From: a virus
Virus record (IMG/VR): IMGVR_UViG_3300033145_000051
Coordinates: 1-41,720 of that record
DNA: 41,720 nt
Direction: 5' to 3' (one strand)
The first letter of the stretch is position 1. Each line of letters begins with the position of its first letter. Shown here one piece after another: positions 8,821 to 17,628 of the stretch. A model generated the notes under the pieces. It saw only the letters and a list, made by a program, of their open reading frames with translations, made no database searches and had not been told where the DNA came from. The position numbers and the translations under genes were made by a program.

Positions 8821-9134
8821 TGGGAATTAGAAGGTTCTTTGATAAAGATATAGTGGTTAGAAGATACAAAACCGTTTCAGGTTATAAGAAGGCATTTATG
8901 GCTACAGCGACTGTAGATTGTGCTTTACAGCCACTAGACAGACAATCAGCTCAAGCTGTAGATATTCTTACAGATAAAGGATATTTTGCTTGGTTTGATG
9001 TTGATGAGGATATACAAGAAGGGGATAGAATAACAGACGAGAATGGAATCAATTATATCGTTAGAGAGATTGCTAAAATGGATTATGGTGCTAATCAGCA
9101 TCTGGAATGTTTAATAGAGGAATCAAATGAGTAA
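8820..9134 (+). CDS. Head closure / head-tail joining protein
   Basis: Predicted protein of 104 residues, mostly beta, with a small-barrel pattern (FDKDIVVRRYKTVSGYKKAF, LTDKGYFAWFDVDEDIQEGDRI) like SPP1 gp16 / HK97 gp7-type stoppers that close the connector. Position directly after the gp6-like gene and before the gp10-like gene fits this role. The start overlaps the upstream TGA as ATGA, and the end overlaps the next gene by eight bases. Confidence 0.75.
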   Translation: MGIRRFFDKDIVVRRYKTVSGYKKAFMATATVDCALQPLDRQSAQAVDILTDKGYFAWFDVDEDIQEGDRITDENGINYIVREIAKMDYGANQHLECLIEESNE

Positions 9135-9504
9135 ATTTACAATAACAGCAAGACCAACATTTAAAAGAGTAGGTAAAGCATTTAAAGATATAGCTGATGG
9201 GTTCAATTTCCAAAAAGAAATAGAACGATTCGCTTTTGGTATAGAAAGAGAATCAAAGATTAAGTCACCAGTAGATACAGGGCTTATGAGAGGCAGTATT
9301 GCAACTAATATAGGCAATTTAGAGGCTAGGATAGGTCCTCACACGTTTTATTCTATATTTGTGCATGAAGGTACCAGATTTATGAAAGGCAGACCATTTT
9401 TAAGATGGGGTGCTGATATTGCTGAAAGGAAACTATATGGTAGTAAGCCACCGTTTGTTACTCATGTAGAAACAACTATCAGAGATGGGTTAGGAGGATT
9501 ATGA
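9127..9504 (+). CDS. HK97 gp10-like neck/tail-completion protein
   Basis: Predicted protein of 125 residues with the hallmark IKSPVDTGLMRGSIATNI segment and the C-terminal HEGTRFMKGRPFLRWG motif of the HK97 gp10 family (tail completion or neck proteins). The helix FNFQKEIERFAFGIERESK fits the family N terminus. It overlaps both flanking genes by a few bases, so the connector block is translationally coupled. Confidence 0.85.
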   Translation: MSKFTITARPTFKRVGKAFKDIADGFNFQKEIERFAFGIERESKIKSPVDTGLMRGSIATNIGNLEARIGPHTFYSIFVHEGTRFMKGRPFLRWGADIAERKLYGSKPPFVTHVETTIRDGLGGL

Positions 9505-9947
9505 GCTTCAAAACTTTGAGACCACAAATAGCAGACTTGCTAGATAATAATACTAAACTGCAAGAGGTTTACTCATACCCTAAACTAGAGTTTGGGGGAT
9601 ACCCTGCTGGGTATGTTGTACCTAGCGACAACAGTGCAGATTATGAAACAAATACAGAGAATGTTAGAACCTACGCATTTTTAATAAGAATGTTCTATGA
9701 AACAAAGACAGGTGGAGTTGAAACAGCGTTTGAGGCTTTAGAGGAATTAGTAGACGAAGTTATAGATACATTTGACCAAGATGACCAAAAAGGGTCAACA
9801 ACGAGAACCATAGGTATAGATTTACCTGCTGGTTATACTTTTTTAAACATATTAGCTCACCCTAGTAATTGGGGAGAATTGCCAGATCAAGAATTATTGA
9901 TGGCTGAAATTACTGTAAAGGTGAGAGTTAGTAGAGATGTTAGTTAA
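9501..9947 (+). CDS. Tail terminator-like protein
   Basis: Predicted protein of 148 residues with alternating strand-helix pattern and the central FLIRMFYETKTGGVETAFE followed by a helix LEELVDEVIDTFDQDD, like tail terminator (gpU/Gp17-type) proteins that cap the tube at the head end. It has a strong SD (TAGGAGG) just before ATG. Assignment rests mainly on size, secondary-structure pattern and position directly before the tail tube gene. Confidence 0.65.
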   Translation: MSFKTLRPQIADLLDNNTKLQEVYSYPKLEFGGYPAGYVVPSDNSADYETNTENVRTYAFLIRMFYETKTGGVETAFEALEELVDEVIDTFDQDDQKGSTTRTIGIDLPAGYTFLNILAHPSNWGELPDQELLMAEITVKVRVSRDVS

Positions 9948-9971
9948 TTTTTTTGAAAGGTGGTGTAATGA

Positions 9972-10952
9972 ATGACCAAATATATAGGTAGAAGATTAAA
10001 ACTAGGGATAGCAAAAGAAGGTACAAGAGGTGCTGGTGCTACTCCTACATATTTAGTTCCTCACTTGTCTTTCTCTATTGATGATAAAGCAACTATTGCA
10101 AGAGAATCTGCAGGGATTGGTGTTATAGCCGATTCTGATGATACTTTTATCACAACAAGATGGGCTGGTGGAGATTTAGAGTCCGAAGTAAGAGATAGTT
10201 CTTTCGGGTTGTTTTTATACAACCTACTAGGAACTTGCTCAACTGCAGGACCTGCTGATGAGGCTTATACACACTCTTTTAGTGTGAGTGAGACAAATCA
10301 ACATCAGTCGTTAGCTTTGTTAGTTGAAGAACCAAATACAACTGAGATGTACAGCTTAACAATGATTGAATCAATGGAGATACTTGTAGAGCTTGATGAG
10401 ATAGTAAGATTTACTGCTTCATTCTTAGCTTTACCTGCTGTTGGTTCAGATGATACCGTTCCTGCTATAACAGCAGAGAATAAGTTCACTAAAAAGCATT
10501 TAGCTTTAAAGGTGGCTTCAGCATTGGGAGGTTTAGGTGCAGCGACAGCGACTTCTGTAAAGAGATTGAGACTATCTGTTAGTAAGAATCTTATGTTAGA
10601 TGACGTACTAGGTACAGCCTCACCAGAGGATATACTTAATAGACAATTAACAGTAGAAGGTGAAATTGAACTTAATTACGAAGACGAAACTTGGAAGACA
10701 TACTTTACCGCAGGTACTAAGAGAGCTATGGAAATTAAGTTGACAAACACTGATGCAACAATCGGTGCAGGTGCAACAAATCCTAGCTTAACAATTAGAA
10801 TGCCAAGAGTAGACTTCTTTGAATGGGAACCAGATTATGCTTTAGATGAGATAGTTTCACAAACACTGTCTTTCAGAGCTAATTATGATATTTCAGGTGG
10901 AAACAACGTAATTTCAACGTGTGATTTAGTTAATGAAGTAGTAAGTTACTAA
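9972..10952 (+). CDS. Major tail tube protein
   Basis: Predicted protein of 326 residues. The N terminus (LGIAKEGTRGAGATPTYLVP) and GDLESEVRDSSFGLFLYNLLG match tube proteins of the siphovirus type that carry an N-terminal strand-rich ring domain; the C-terminal third (VSQTLSFRANYDIS) completes the barrel. A second ATG four bases upstream (9968) is out of frame and ends quickly. The SD AAAGGTGGTG is present. It precedes the frameshifted chaperone and tape measure genes, the usual tail order. Confidence 0.82.
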   Translation: MTKYIGRRLKLGIAKEGTRGAGATPTYLVPHLSFSIDDKATIARESAGIGVIADSDDTFITTRWAGGDLESEVRDSSFGLFLYNLLGTCSTAGPADEAYTHSFSVSETNQHQSLALLVEEPNTTEMYSLTMIESMEILVELDEIVRFTASFLALPAVGSDDTVPAITAENKFTKKHLALKVASALGGLGAATATSVKRLRLSVSKNLMLDDVLGTASPEDILNRQLTVEGEIELNYEDETWKTYFTAGTKRAMEIKLTNTDATIGAGATNPSLTIRMPRVDFFEWEPDYALDEIVSQTLSFRANYDISGGNNVISTCDLVNEVVSY

Positions 10953-11296
10953 TGAGTAAATTTAAACTAGAAAAGACATTTAAACTAGACTTTCTGGGTA
11001 AAGGGTGGGAGAAATCTTATATCAAGTTTAAGGCTTTAACAGTAAAAGACTTTAAAAAGGTATTAGATTCTATCCCACTTAACATCCAAGAGTTAAAACA
11101 AGATGAGGTCTTAGGAGCTGTTGATGACGCTATTAAACTTTTAAGAGATAGTTTTGTCGAGGGTAAGGGACTTGGTGTAGATGGTAAACAGGTAGATATA
11201 TCTAAAGATGATTTAGAAGATTTACCGCCAGAGGTTATCACTAAAGCACTGGGTTTTTTATCGGCGGGGTCAGTAACGCCAGAATCTCAGCAATAA
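10952..11296 (+). CDS. Tail assembly chaperone, short (G) form
   Basis: Predicted protein of 114 residues, acidic and mostly helical, starting at the TAATG overlap with the tube gene. Position between tube and tape measure is diagnostic for the G chaperone. Codons 101-103 are GGT TTT TTA, placing the slippery heptamer T TTT TTA (11254-11260) exactly in frame, with G GGT TTT also possible. The zero-frame product ends a few residues later at TAA 11296. Confidence 0.8.
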   Translation: MSKFKLEKTFKLDFLGKGWEKSYIKFKALTVKDFKKVLDSIPLNIQELKQDEVLGAVDDAIKLLRDSFVEGKGLGVDGKQVDISKDDLEDLPPEVITKALGFLSAGSVTPESQQ

Positions 11297-11529
11297 AAGA
11301 TATCCTTAGAGGTTATGCAAAGAGGGCTAAATACAAAGATTTAGATGATGACCACAGGTGGGCTACGAAAGTAGTTACAGATTACGAGTACAGAAAAGCC
11401 TTTGGACTGACACAAAAGGAGTTTGAAGAAGAACCATTAGATGTCTATTGGAATAACTTGAATGTAATATCGTCTATTAACCAGATTGAGTCTGATAGTA
11501 TAAAAAAGGCAACAAAAAATGCAAAATAA
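10952..11529 (+). CDS. Tail assembly chaperone, frameshifted (GT) form
   Basis: A -1 shift at the T TTT TTA heptamer (11254-11260) moves ribosomes into an open frame that continues as IGGVSNARISAIKDILRG and ends at TAA 11527-11529, giving a product of about 192 residues. The extension has no good start of its own, ends 11 bases inside the tape measure gene and contains the T-type pattern FGLTQKEFEEEPLDVYW. This is the classic G/GT arrangement in which the long form binds the tape measure during tail assembly. Confidence 0.82.
11251..11260 (+). promoter_or_regulatory. -1 programmed frameshift site
   Basis: GGGTTTTTTA in zero frame reads ctG GGT TTT TTA. Both the G GGT TTT and T TTT TTA heptamers are correctly phased. 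A GC-rich stretch (TCGGCGGGG) follows directly and could slow the ribosome. Confidence 0.78.
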
Positions 11530-12955
11530 TATAGATATAAGTGTACTAATAAAATTAAAAGACCAACTTTCTGGTGGTATGAAGAAAATGGCAACTGGTT
11601 TTCAGAGTGCTGGAAGAACTTTGTCAAAGTCCTCTCAAAAGATAGATAGTGCTATAAGAGGGGTTAGTTTGGCCAATCTTGCTCTAGTTGCTGGGTTTGC
11701 CTATGCAACAAAGAGTATTGTGAGTGCTGCATCTGAGTACGAAAGGGCTATGTTGGGTATTACATCTGTTGCCGAATCGTTTAATATCAGTGCAAATGAG
11801 GCTACTATGGCTGCTCAAAGTCTTGCCACTGATGGTTTAATGTCTGTTAAGGATGCTGCTAATGGATTAAAGAACTTACTTGCTACAGGTTTTTCATTAC
11901 CCCAAGCGATTGAGTTAATGAACGCTTTTAAAGATTCTGCTGCATTTAATAGACAAGGTACATTAGAGTTTGGACAGGCTATAGTTGGAGCTACGCAAGG
12001 TTTAAAAAATCAGAACTCTATAATGGTAGACAACGCAGGTATTACTAAGAATCTTTCAAATATTTTAAAAGAGGCAGGGTTATCTGCTTCTGAACTAGGC
12101 AATGTTACGAGTGACGCTAGTGTGAGATTAGCTCTGTATAACGGTATTTTAAAAGAAGCGTCTATATTTAGTGGAGATGCTGCGAAAGCCTCTGAAACTT
12201 TTGATGGTAAAATGTCTGCTTTGAAAACAAGTGTTTTTAATTTGAAAGTAGCAATAGGAGAAGAACTATTGCCTGTAGTTACACAATTTGTTAGTGGGTT
12301 AATAGTTTTAACTGAAAAAGGAAATTTGGCGGTTGAGTGGTTAAAACAAAATCAAGACGCTGTTAGAATATTAGCTGGAATGATTGTAGGAGCATTAGTA
12401 CCAGCTATGTACTCTCTGGCTACTTCTATAATCGCTGTAGGTATAGCGTTAGCACCCCTTATCGCAGCAGGAGCAGGGTTTGCTTTACTCTATAATCTTT
12501 TAGATAGACTTGTAAAAGAAAAGACAGGGTTTTCATATTTTGAACAATTAACAGCACTAATACAAATTGTTTCTAATGCAGTTAGTAATTTAGTTAATTG
12601 GTTTCAGAAATTGTACGAAAAAGCCAAGTCTGCTTTGAATATGTCATCTAAGGCTAGTAGTGGTGGAGGTTCAAGTCATCAATTTGGAGGTATAGTTCCA
12701 GGCCCAATAGGAAAGCCTGTTCTAGCTACAGTTCATGGTGGAGAGGAAGTTATACCTACATTTAAACAAGGTGGTAGTGGTTCTTCTACAAGTAATGTTT
12801 CATTAAATGTTTATGTAGGGATGTTTGCAGGATCAGAGATAGAGAAAAGAAACATAGCCGAATCCTTATATAAGAAATTGGTTGAGATTTCAAGAAGCCA
12901 GAATAAAACTGTTGAGGAGTATTTTCAACCTGTAGGAGGAGGTATTTTAATATGA
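11519..12955 (+). CDS. Tape measure protein
   Basis: Predicted protein of 478 residues, short for this family, so the tail is expected to be short (of the order of 70 nm if the usual residue-to-length relation holds). The N terminus is amphipathic helix (VLIKLKDQLSGGMKKMATGF). Residues 40-250 match a TMP core (SAASEYERAMLGITSVAESF, GKMSALKTSVFNLKVAIGEE), residues about 280-330 are hydrophobic, and the C terminus has GGIVPGPIGKPVLATVHGGE, the common tape-measure ending. It begins inside the chaperone GT frame. Confidence 0.88.
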   Translation: MQNNIDISVLIKLKDQLSGGMKKMATGFQSAGRTLSKSSQKIDSAIRGVSLANLALVAGFAYATKSIVSAASEYERAMLGITSVAESFNISANEATMAAQSLATDGLMSVKDAANGLKNLLATGFSLPQAIELMNAFKDSAAFNRQGTLEFGQAIVGATQGLKNQNSIMVDNAGITKNLSNILKEAGLSASELGNVTSDASVRLALYNGILKEASIFSGDAAKASETFDGKMSALKTSVFNLKVAIGEELLPVVTQFVSGLIVLTEKGNLAVEWLKQNQDAVRILAGMIVGALVPAMYSLATSIIAVGIALAPLIAAGAGFALLYNLLDRLVKEKTGFSYFEQLTALIQIVSNAVSNLVNWFQKLYEKAKSALNMSSKASSGGGSSHQFGGIVPGPIGKPVLATVHGGEEVIPTFKQGGSGSSTSNVSLNVYVGMFAGSEIEKRNIAESLYKKLVEISRSQNKTVEEYFQPVGGGILI

Positions 12956-13296
12956 GCTATATAGTAAACGACTTAACATTACCAAGACCTGTTAAACTTA
13001 TTAGAAATCAAATAGAAGTAGGGGCTACTGTTCATACTTTATCAGGTGCTACTAAAAAGGATATTGTGAACAGAAAGGAACAGTTTGTCCTATCTTTTGA
13101 GATGCTAACACAGACAGAAGTGGCAAATATAATGACAGAATATGATAAACAAGATACAGTAGACTTTGAATCAACTGAAACTAATCTAGCAATCCCAAGT
13201 ACCGAGTGCCAAATGGAAATAAGTCAAAGAGCATACAATACTAAAGGTAACGAATATAGGGAAGACTTAGTTATTATTTTTACAGAGGTTTTATAG
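12952..13296 (+). CDS. Putative distal tail / tail-tip protein
   Basis: Predicted protein of 114 residues, beta-rich, right after the tape measure and overlapping it by four bases (ATGA). It has no signature I can name with confidence. The position and the strand pattern (KEQFVLSFEMLTQTEVANIM, MEISQRAYNTKGNEYRE) fit a small distal tail or tail-tip component that connects the tube to the next, larger protein. Confidence 0.55.
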   Translation: MSYIVNDLTLPRPVKLIRNQIEVGATVHTLSGATKKDIVNRKEQFVLSFEMLTQTEVANIMTEYDKQDTVDFESTETNLAIPSTECQMEISQRAYNTKGNEYREDLVIIFTEVL

Positions 13297-14876
13297 TGCT
13301 AGGTTCGGGCAAAAGTTCATTGGCAATATGGACTGCCTTTGATAATGCTGTAACCTCATGGTTCAGGGTTTTAAGGCATAGTTTAAAAATATCATGGAAG
13401 CGTGTTAAAGATGATACTGTTGCTTTTGCAACGGTAGGAACTTCAGTAGTAGGTGGGATTGATTTGATTCAAGGTCAAGAAACTGCTGTAACTGAGCCAG
13501 ATTATTATACATATTTTGATGAAACTGAGAATGCAGTAAGGATAGAATATGACAGACAGTTGATAGAACCCATAGGTGGCATTTCTATAGCTTTAATGGA
13601 CATTGTTTTAGATAATAGCACTTTAAGATTTACTCCTGATAAAAATGCAACAATAGGAACTGCTCTTATACCTAATAGACCTATAAATGCACATATAGGA
13701 TTAAGGATAGAGAGTAGGAATGTAACAATCCCTATATTTAAAGGGTTGACAAGAACTCCTAGAGAAAATAAAGGAAATAGAACTGTGTCAATAGGGTGTT
13801 TAGATTATGTCAAGTATTTAGACGAATATACTGTAGATGCTGGAACTTATACTGGTAAAAGGAGTGATGAGATTATTGAGGATATTTTAACTAGTGTTGG
13901 ATTTGGAGTCACTCAATTTGATTTAGAAACAGGACTTAACACGATAGGTTTTGCTTGGTTTGATAAAGATAAAACAGCGGGAGCTAGGATAAGACAAATC
14001 TGTGAAGCAGAGGATGCAATGTTCTATCAAGATGAGGAGGGTGTTTTAAGATTTGAAACTAGACGTGCCCCTCAATTTTTACCTTATGGTACAAAGGTTT
14101 GGAATATTGATCCTTCAGATATTATACTATGGGAAGATGATGAGTCTACTGTTTTAATAAATAAGTGTATTGTTAAAGCTAACCCAAGAGAAGTTCAGAC
14201 ATTACAAGTTATATGGACAGATGTTCAGGAAGAAGAAATAGAGGCAGGTGAGAGTATAACTGTATGGGCTAATCTTGAAGACCCTGCTTCTGCTATTACA
14301 ACTCCTGCAGACACAACAGATTATACAGCATTTACTGCAACAGGCGGTGGTGGTGCTGATATAACAAGTGATATATCTATCGTTACAAGTAAGTTTGCTC
14401 AAGATGCTAAATTAGTTATTACAAATAATAATGCTAGTAAGGCTTATATAAACTTCCTACAGTTAAGAGGGACTCCAGCAATAGTAGTAGGTGAGATTTT
14501 AGAAGTTAATGAGGATGCAAGTTCAATAAATAAATTTGATGAGAGTCAATTCATTATTCAGAATGATTTAATAGATACGTCTTCTTTCGCAGCGTATTTA
14601 GCAAAGGTTACAGTAGAAAAGTATTCTTCTCCTACAAGGAAAATTAAACTTACTATACAAGGACTGCCTCAGATTCAATTAAGAGATAGAATTCAAGTAA
14701 CAGACCAAGATTTAGGTACTTCTACTGACTACAGGTTAATGAGAATACAGGGTAGTTTCTCAGGTGGTTTATTCACACAAAAGCTGTACCTAAGAGAAAT
14801 AACTGCTACTGAAAGTGATGTGTGGGCTATAGTTGGTGTATCAACTGTTGGAGGAACTGATGTTGTTGGAATCTGA
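13296..14876 (+). CDS. Tail-tip hub / tail-associated protein
   Basis: Predicted protein of 526 residues from GTG 13296, which overlaps the upstream TAG (TAGTG). Its order after the tape measure and its internal layout (IGGISIALMDIVLDNSTLRF, RPINAHIGLRIESRNV, RIRQICEAEDAMFYQDEEG, FKGLTRTPRENKGNR) resemble baseplate-hub or Tal/gp27-like proteins with late-control-type folds. Two related peptides occur near each end: ATVGTSVVGGIDLI at about residue 45 and AIVGVSTVGGTDVVGI at the C terminus. No protease or lysozyme motif is visible. A promoter for the next unit starts eight bases after its stop. Confidence 0.6.
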   Translation: MLGSGKSSLAIWTAFDNAVTSWFRVLRHSLKISWKRVKDDTVAFATVGTSVVGGIDLIQGQETAVTEPDYYTYFDETENAVRIEYDRQLIEPIGGISIALMDIVLDNSTLRFTPDKNATIGTALIPNRPINAHIGLRIESRNVTIPIFKGLTRTPRENKGNRTVSIGCLDYVKYLDEYTVDAGTYTGKRSDEIIEDILTSVGFGVTQFDLETGLNTIGFAWFDKDKTAGARIRQICEAEDAMFYQDEEGVLRFETRRAPQFLPYGTKVWNIDPSDIILWEDDESTVLINKCIVKANPREVQTLQVIWTDVQEEEIEAGESITVWANLEDPASAITTPADTTDYTAFTATGGGGADITSDISIVTSKFAQDAKLVITNNNASKAYINFLQLRGTPAIVVGEILEVNEDASSINKFDESQFIIQNDLIDTSSFAAYLAKVTVEKYSSPTRKIKLTIQGLPQIQLRDRIQVTDQDLGTSTDYRLMRIQGSFSGGLFTQKLYLREITATESDVWAIVGVSTVGGTDVVGI

Positions 14877-14877
14877 A

Positions 14878-14918
14878 ATGTGGTATAATTATATATAGAC
14901 GCAGATTCAACCCTGCGT
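14878..14918 (+). promoter_or_regulatory. Extended -10 promoter with 5' hairpin (shared element, copy 1)
   Basis: AATGTGGTATAAT gives TGG plus a perfect -10 at 14884-14889. The predicted start is about 14896, immediately before hairpin ACGCAG (14899-14904) / CTGCGT (14913-14918). No SD lies before ATG 14926. The same box plus the AGACGCAGAT sequence recurs before the portal gene. Confidence 0.65.
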
Positions 14919-14925
14919 TATTTTT

Positions 14926-15420
14926 ATGGGTAAAAAGATATTAAGAAAAGTTTGTGCTTCAGAAGGTTCTAAGAAGCAGATAATAATTTCACTTGTTCCT
15001 GTAGATAGGGCTAATTGTGAATGTCAAGAGAAAATAGTAGAAATGAAGAAGAATCTAAAAGTTACTAAGTATGAGTGTCCTAGAGCTAAAGAAAAGGGAA
15101 TGAAGAAATATCTTATTACTTGTGGTGAATGTGGATCAAAGATAGCTTACGTTCATGCTAAAGATAGAAAACTATCCGATTGGTGTAATTTACACTATAT
15201 AACAGAGAATACGGGTTCAGAATGGAAAGGATGTATGGCGGTTAATATTTCTCCTATTGATGAGAAATTGGGTTTTGAATGTACTTGTGGACAGGATACT
15301 AGGGATTTTAGAGCTAATACTACACTGCCTTCAAAAATGGCAATGAGTATAGCTGAGGAGAATTTAATTGGTAAGGAATTTGGTAAAAGAAATTCTAAAT
15401 TTAAAGTAAAGGAGGTTTAA
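14926..15420 (+). CDS. Cysteine-rich zinc-ribbon protein, unknown role
   Basis: Predicted protein of 164 residues with many paired cysteines: NCECQEK, YECP, TCGECGSK, WCNLHY and ECTCGQD. These suggest two zinc ribbons. It is rich in lysine in the N-terminal half. I do not recognise a family. It is the first gene of a transcription unit with its own promoter and no SD, and it lies between tail-tip and adhesin genes. It could be a regulator or nucleic-acid-binding protein expressed with the late tail genes. Confidence 0.7.
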   Translation: MGKKILRKVCASEGSKKQIIISLVPVDRANCECQEKIVEMKKNLKVTKYECPRAKEKGMKKYLITCGECGSKIAYVHAKDRKLSDWCNLHYITENTGSEWKGCMAVNISPIDEKLGFECTCGQDTRDFRANTTLPSKMAMSIAEENLIGKEFGKRNSKFKVKEV

Positions 15421-15422
15421 AA

Positions 15423-16010
15423 ATGGCGGCAAACTTAGGGGCTACAACTTATACAGCAGTAACTTGGACAGCTGGAGATACAATCACAGAGGCTAAACTA
15501 GATAATATGGTGGCTAACGATCAGGCGTATGATTCTCATTCAGCACAAGGATTGCTTTTGAATAATACATATTCTTTTGCAGGTGAAATTGCAGCAACAG
15601 GTACATATCTGAATATCGCAAATGTAAATGCTTCGGATCAAATAGCGTTGGGAGAAGCAGATTATCACACGAAACACATGGCAGGTGTTTATCAAGCACC
15701 ACAGACTTATACACCAGCAGGTGCAGCAACATCTACACTAGACTTGAAAAAAGGTAATACACACGATATAACAATGCCCGCAGGCAATATAACTATTGCA
15801 GTTTCAAATGAAATAGCAGGTCAAATATTCTATGTATCTATTTTGCAAGACGGTACAGGTTCAAGAACTGTTACATGGTTTACAACGATTAAGTGGGCAG
15901 GTGGAGCAGCACCAACACTTACTACGACAGCAGATAAAAAAGATTTATTTGCTTTCAAGGTAACAGGAGTAGATACTTATGACGGTTTTATAGTAGGACA
16001 GAATATATAA
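15423..16010 (+). CDS. Tail fibre / receptor-binding-like protein
   Basis: Predicted protein of 195 residues with a strong SD (AAAGGAGG). The N terminus TWTAGDTITEAKLDNMVAND is a motif common in virion fibre proteins; the C-terminal 100 residues are beta-rich (KKGNTHDITMPAGNITIAV, GSRTVTWFTTIKWAGG) and look like a small trimeric tip domain. The stop overlaps the next ATG as TAATG, so it is coupled to the LamG adhesin gene. Confidence 0.72.
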   Translation: MAANLGATTYTAVTWTAGDTITEAKLDNMVANDQAYDSHSAQGLLLNNTYSFAGEIAATGTYLNIANVNASDQIALGEADYHTKHMAGVYQAPQTYTPAGAATSTLDLKKGNTHDITMPAGNITIAVSNEIAGQIFYVSILQDGTGSRTVTWFTTIKWAGGAAPTLTTTADKKDLFAFKVTGVDTYDGFIVGQNI

Positions 16011-16666
16011 TGGAGTTATATAAGACTGGTTTGATAGACGATGTTACTTTGAAAGGTTATTACAGATTTGAAGATAACACTGACGATTCCTCTGGTGAAG
16101 GGAATACTTTAGCTAATACTGCTGTAACGTACACCACTGGTAAATATGCAAAAGGTGCATTAAAAGATGCTGACCCTGATAAGCTTCAAATAAATAGTGA
16201 TTTTGGTTTGTCTACTGCAAGTGATTTTTCTGTCACCTTTTGGTGGCAACCTACAGTTGTTGGAGGAAGTAGTGATTGGAGAATATTTGTGTTGGAAATA
16301 GATAATGCTAGATATTATAGAGCAATACAAAGTTCTAGTACGACTATAACATTTGGAAATGCTGATGATAATATTTCATATGTATATCCTAGTAATTTGG
16401 AAACAAATAAATTCCACATGATAACTTGTGTTAAAAGTGGAACATCCATACATCTTTATTTTGATGGAGTATTAAGAGATACTGGAAATTATCAAACATC
16501 TTCTGCTGGCTCTACTGTGTTTTCTGTTTTCACTCAGTATGACCAGACCAATCCAACAAGGGGAGTGATAGATGATTTGGCTATTTTTAGTAAAGCGTTA
16601 TCACAATCTGAAATAGATAGATTATTTGCTGGAGATAGAGGGGCAGCAATTCTTTTAACATTATGA
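16010..16666 (+). CDS. LamG/concanavalin-like adhesin
   Basis: Predicted protein of 218 residues. It carries one LamG-like jelly-roll domain: GYYRFEDNTDDSSGEGNTLA at the N terminus, DFSVTFWWQP, HMITCVKSGTSIHLYFDG and GVIDDLAIFSKALSQSEIDR at the end. Such domains bind sugars. It follows the short fibre gene and precedes the lysis genes, a place where tail adhesins are typical. Confidence 0.8.
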   Translation: MELYKTGLIDDVTLKGYYRFEDNTDDSSGEGNTLANTAVTYTTGKYAKGALKDADPDKLQINSDFGLSTASDFSVTFWWQPTVVGGSSDWRIFVLEIDNARYYRAIQSSSTTITFGNADDNISYVYPSNLETNKFHMITCVKSGTSIHLYFDGVLRDTGNYQTSSAGSTVFSVFTQYDQTNPTRGVIDDLAIFSKALSQSEIDRLFAGDRGAAILLTL

Positions 16667-16902
16667 GTTTAATAGATGGAATTACAAAAGGAGAAATAAA
16701 GTTTTGGCTGGCTATTATAGGAGTTATTGTTAGTTTTACCATCGCTTTCACTACTTTAAAGATGACAGTTAGTGCTATGCAAGACAAAGGTGTTAAACTA
16801 AGAGCAGATATGATAATAGGAGATTCACGACTAGAAAGAAAGGTAGATATAATGATGGATAGACAAATAAAGATAATGGTAGAGCTTGGTATTGAACCAT
16901 GA
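16663..16902 (+). CDS. Small single-span membrane protein, lysis module
   Basis: Predicted protein of 79 residues with one transmembrane segment (about residues 12-31, FWLAIIGVIVSFTIAF) and a charged C-terminal helix. Start overlaps the upstream TGA and the gene overlaps the endolysin by four bases. Size and position resemble XhlA-like holin partners or spanin-like accessory proteins, but no family signature is certain. Confidence 0.65.
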   Translation: MSLIDGITKGEIKFWLAIIGVIVSFTIAFTTLKMTVSAMQDKGVKLRADMIIGDSRLERKVDIMMDRQIKIMVELGIEP

Positions 16903-17624
16903 TTAAATTAAGAAAGAACTTATTTGAAGACGATGGATATCTTACACAAGGATTCGGAGAACATCCCGATTGGTATGCTAGGTATGGTCTTCTGGGGCAT
17001 AATGGTATTGATTATGGTATTCCTAATGGTCGTGAGCTTTACTCATGTATATATGGTATGTGTACTGAACGAGCTTTTGATGAGTTTGGTTATGGGAACT
17101 ATGTAAAGATAGAGAATGACGGTTGTGGTGTTATTTATGCCCATCTTGAGAAGTTTAATATAAAGGTTGGAGATAAGATTGAAGCGGGAAAGATTGTTGG
17201 GTTCTCAGATAATACAGGTAACTCAACAGGTCCTCATTTACACTTCGGAGTATTTCCTAAACCTAGAGATAGAACTAATGGATATGCAGGATATATTGAC
17301 CCACTAGGAAAAGAGATTGAATGGGTAGATGTACTAGATGACCCATTTTTAAATACTGAAATAGATGATTTAAAACAAGAGATAGAAGAACTGAAGGAAA
17401 GTGTCAAACATTATAAGGAAAGTAGAGATGAGGCTCTAAAGGATGCTAAAAACAAACAAAAGGAAATAGACAATATCGGAAGTAAATTAGATAGGGCAAA
17501 AGAAGAAATAAAAGAGTTAGAGATTAGAGTTAGGGAACTTGTAGCATCTAGTAACTATACAATTTCAGAACATATAAACGCAATTATTAAAATTATTTTA
17601 GATAGATTGATGAAAGGGGTGTGA
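16899..17624 (+). CDS. M23 (LytM-type) endolysin with C-terminal coiled coil
   Basis: Predicted protein of 241 residues. The M23 zinc-metallopeptidase domain spans about 10-145, with GHNGIDYG (H34, D38), YAHLEKF (H82) and GPHLHFG (H113, H115), which provides the full metal/catalytic set. Family members cut peptide cross-bridges in peptidoglycan. Residues about 155-220 are a charged coiled coil (IDDLKQEIEELKESVKHYKE), not a usual cell-wall-binding domain. It starts by an ATGA overlap with the membrane-protein gene and is followed by a holin-like gene, so this is the lysis module. Confidence 0.88.
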   Translation: MIKLRKNLFEDDGYLTQGFGEHPDWYARYGLLGHNGIDYGIPNGRELYSCIYGMCTERAFDEFGYGNYVKIENDGCGVIYAHLEKFNIKVGDKIEAGKIVGFSDNTGNSTGPHLHFGVFPKPRDRTNGYAGYIDPLGKEIEWVDVLDDPFLNTEIDDLKQEIEELKESVKHYKESRDEALKDAKNKQKEIDNIGSKLDRAKEEIKELEIRVRELVASSNYTISEHINAIIKIILDRLMKGV

Positions 17625-17628
17625 GTGA

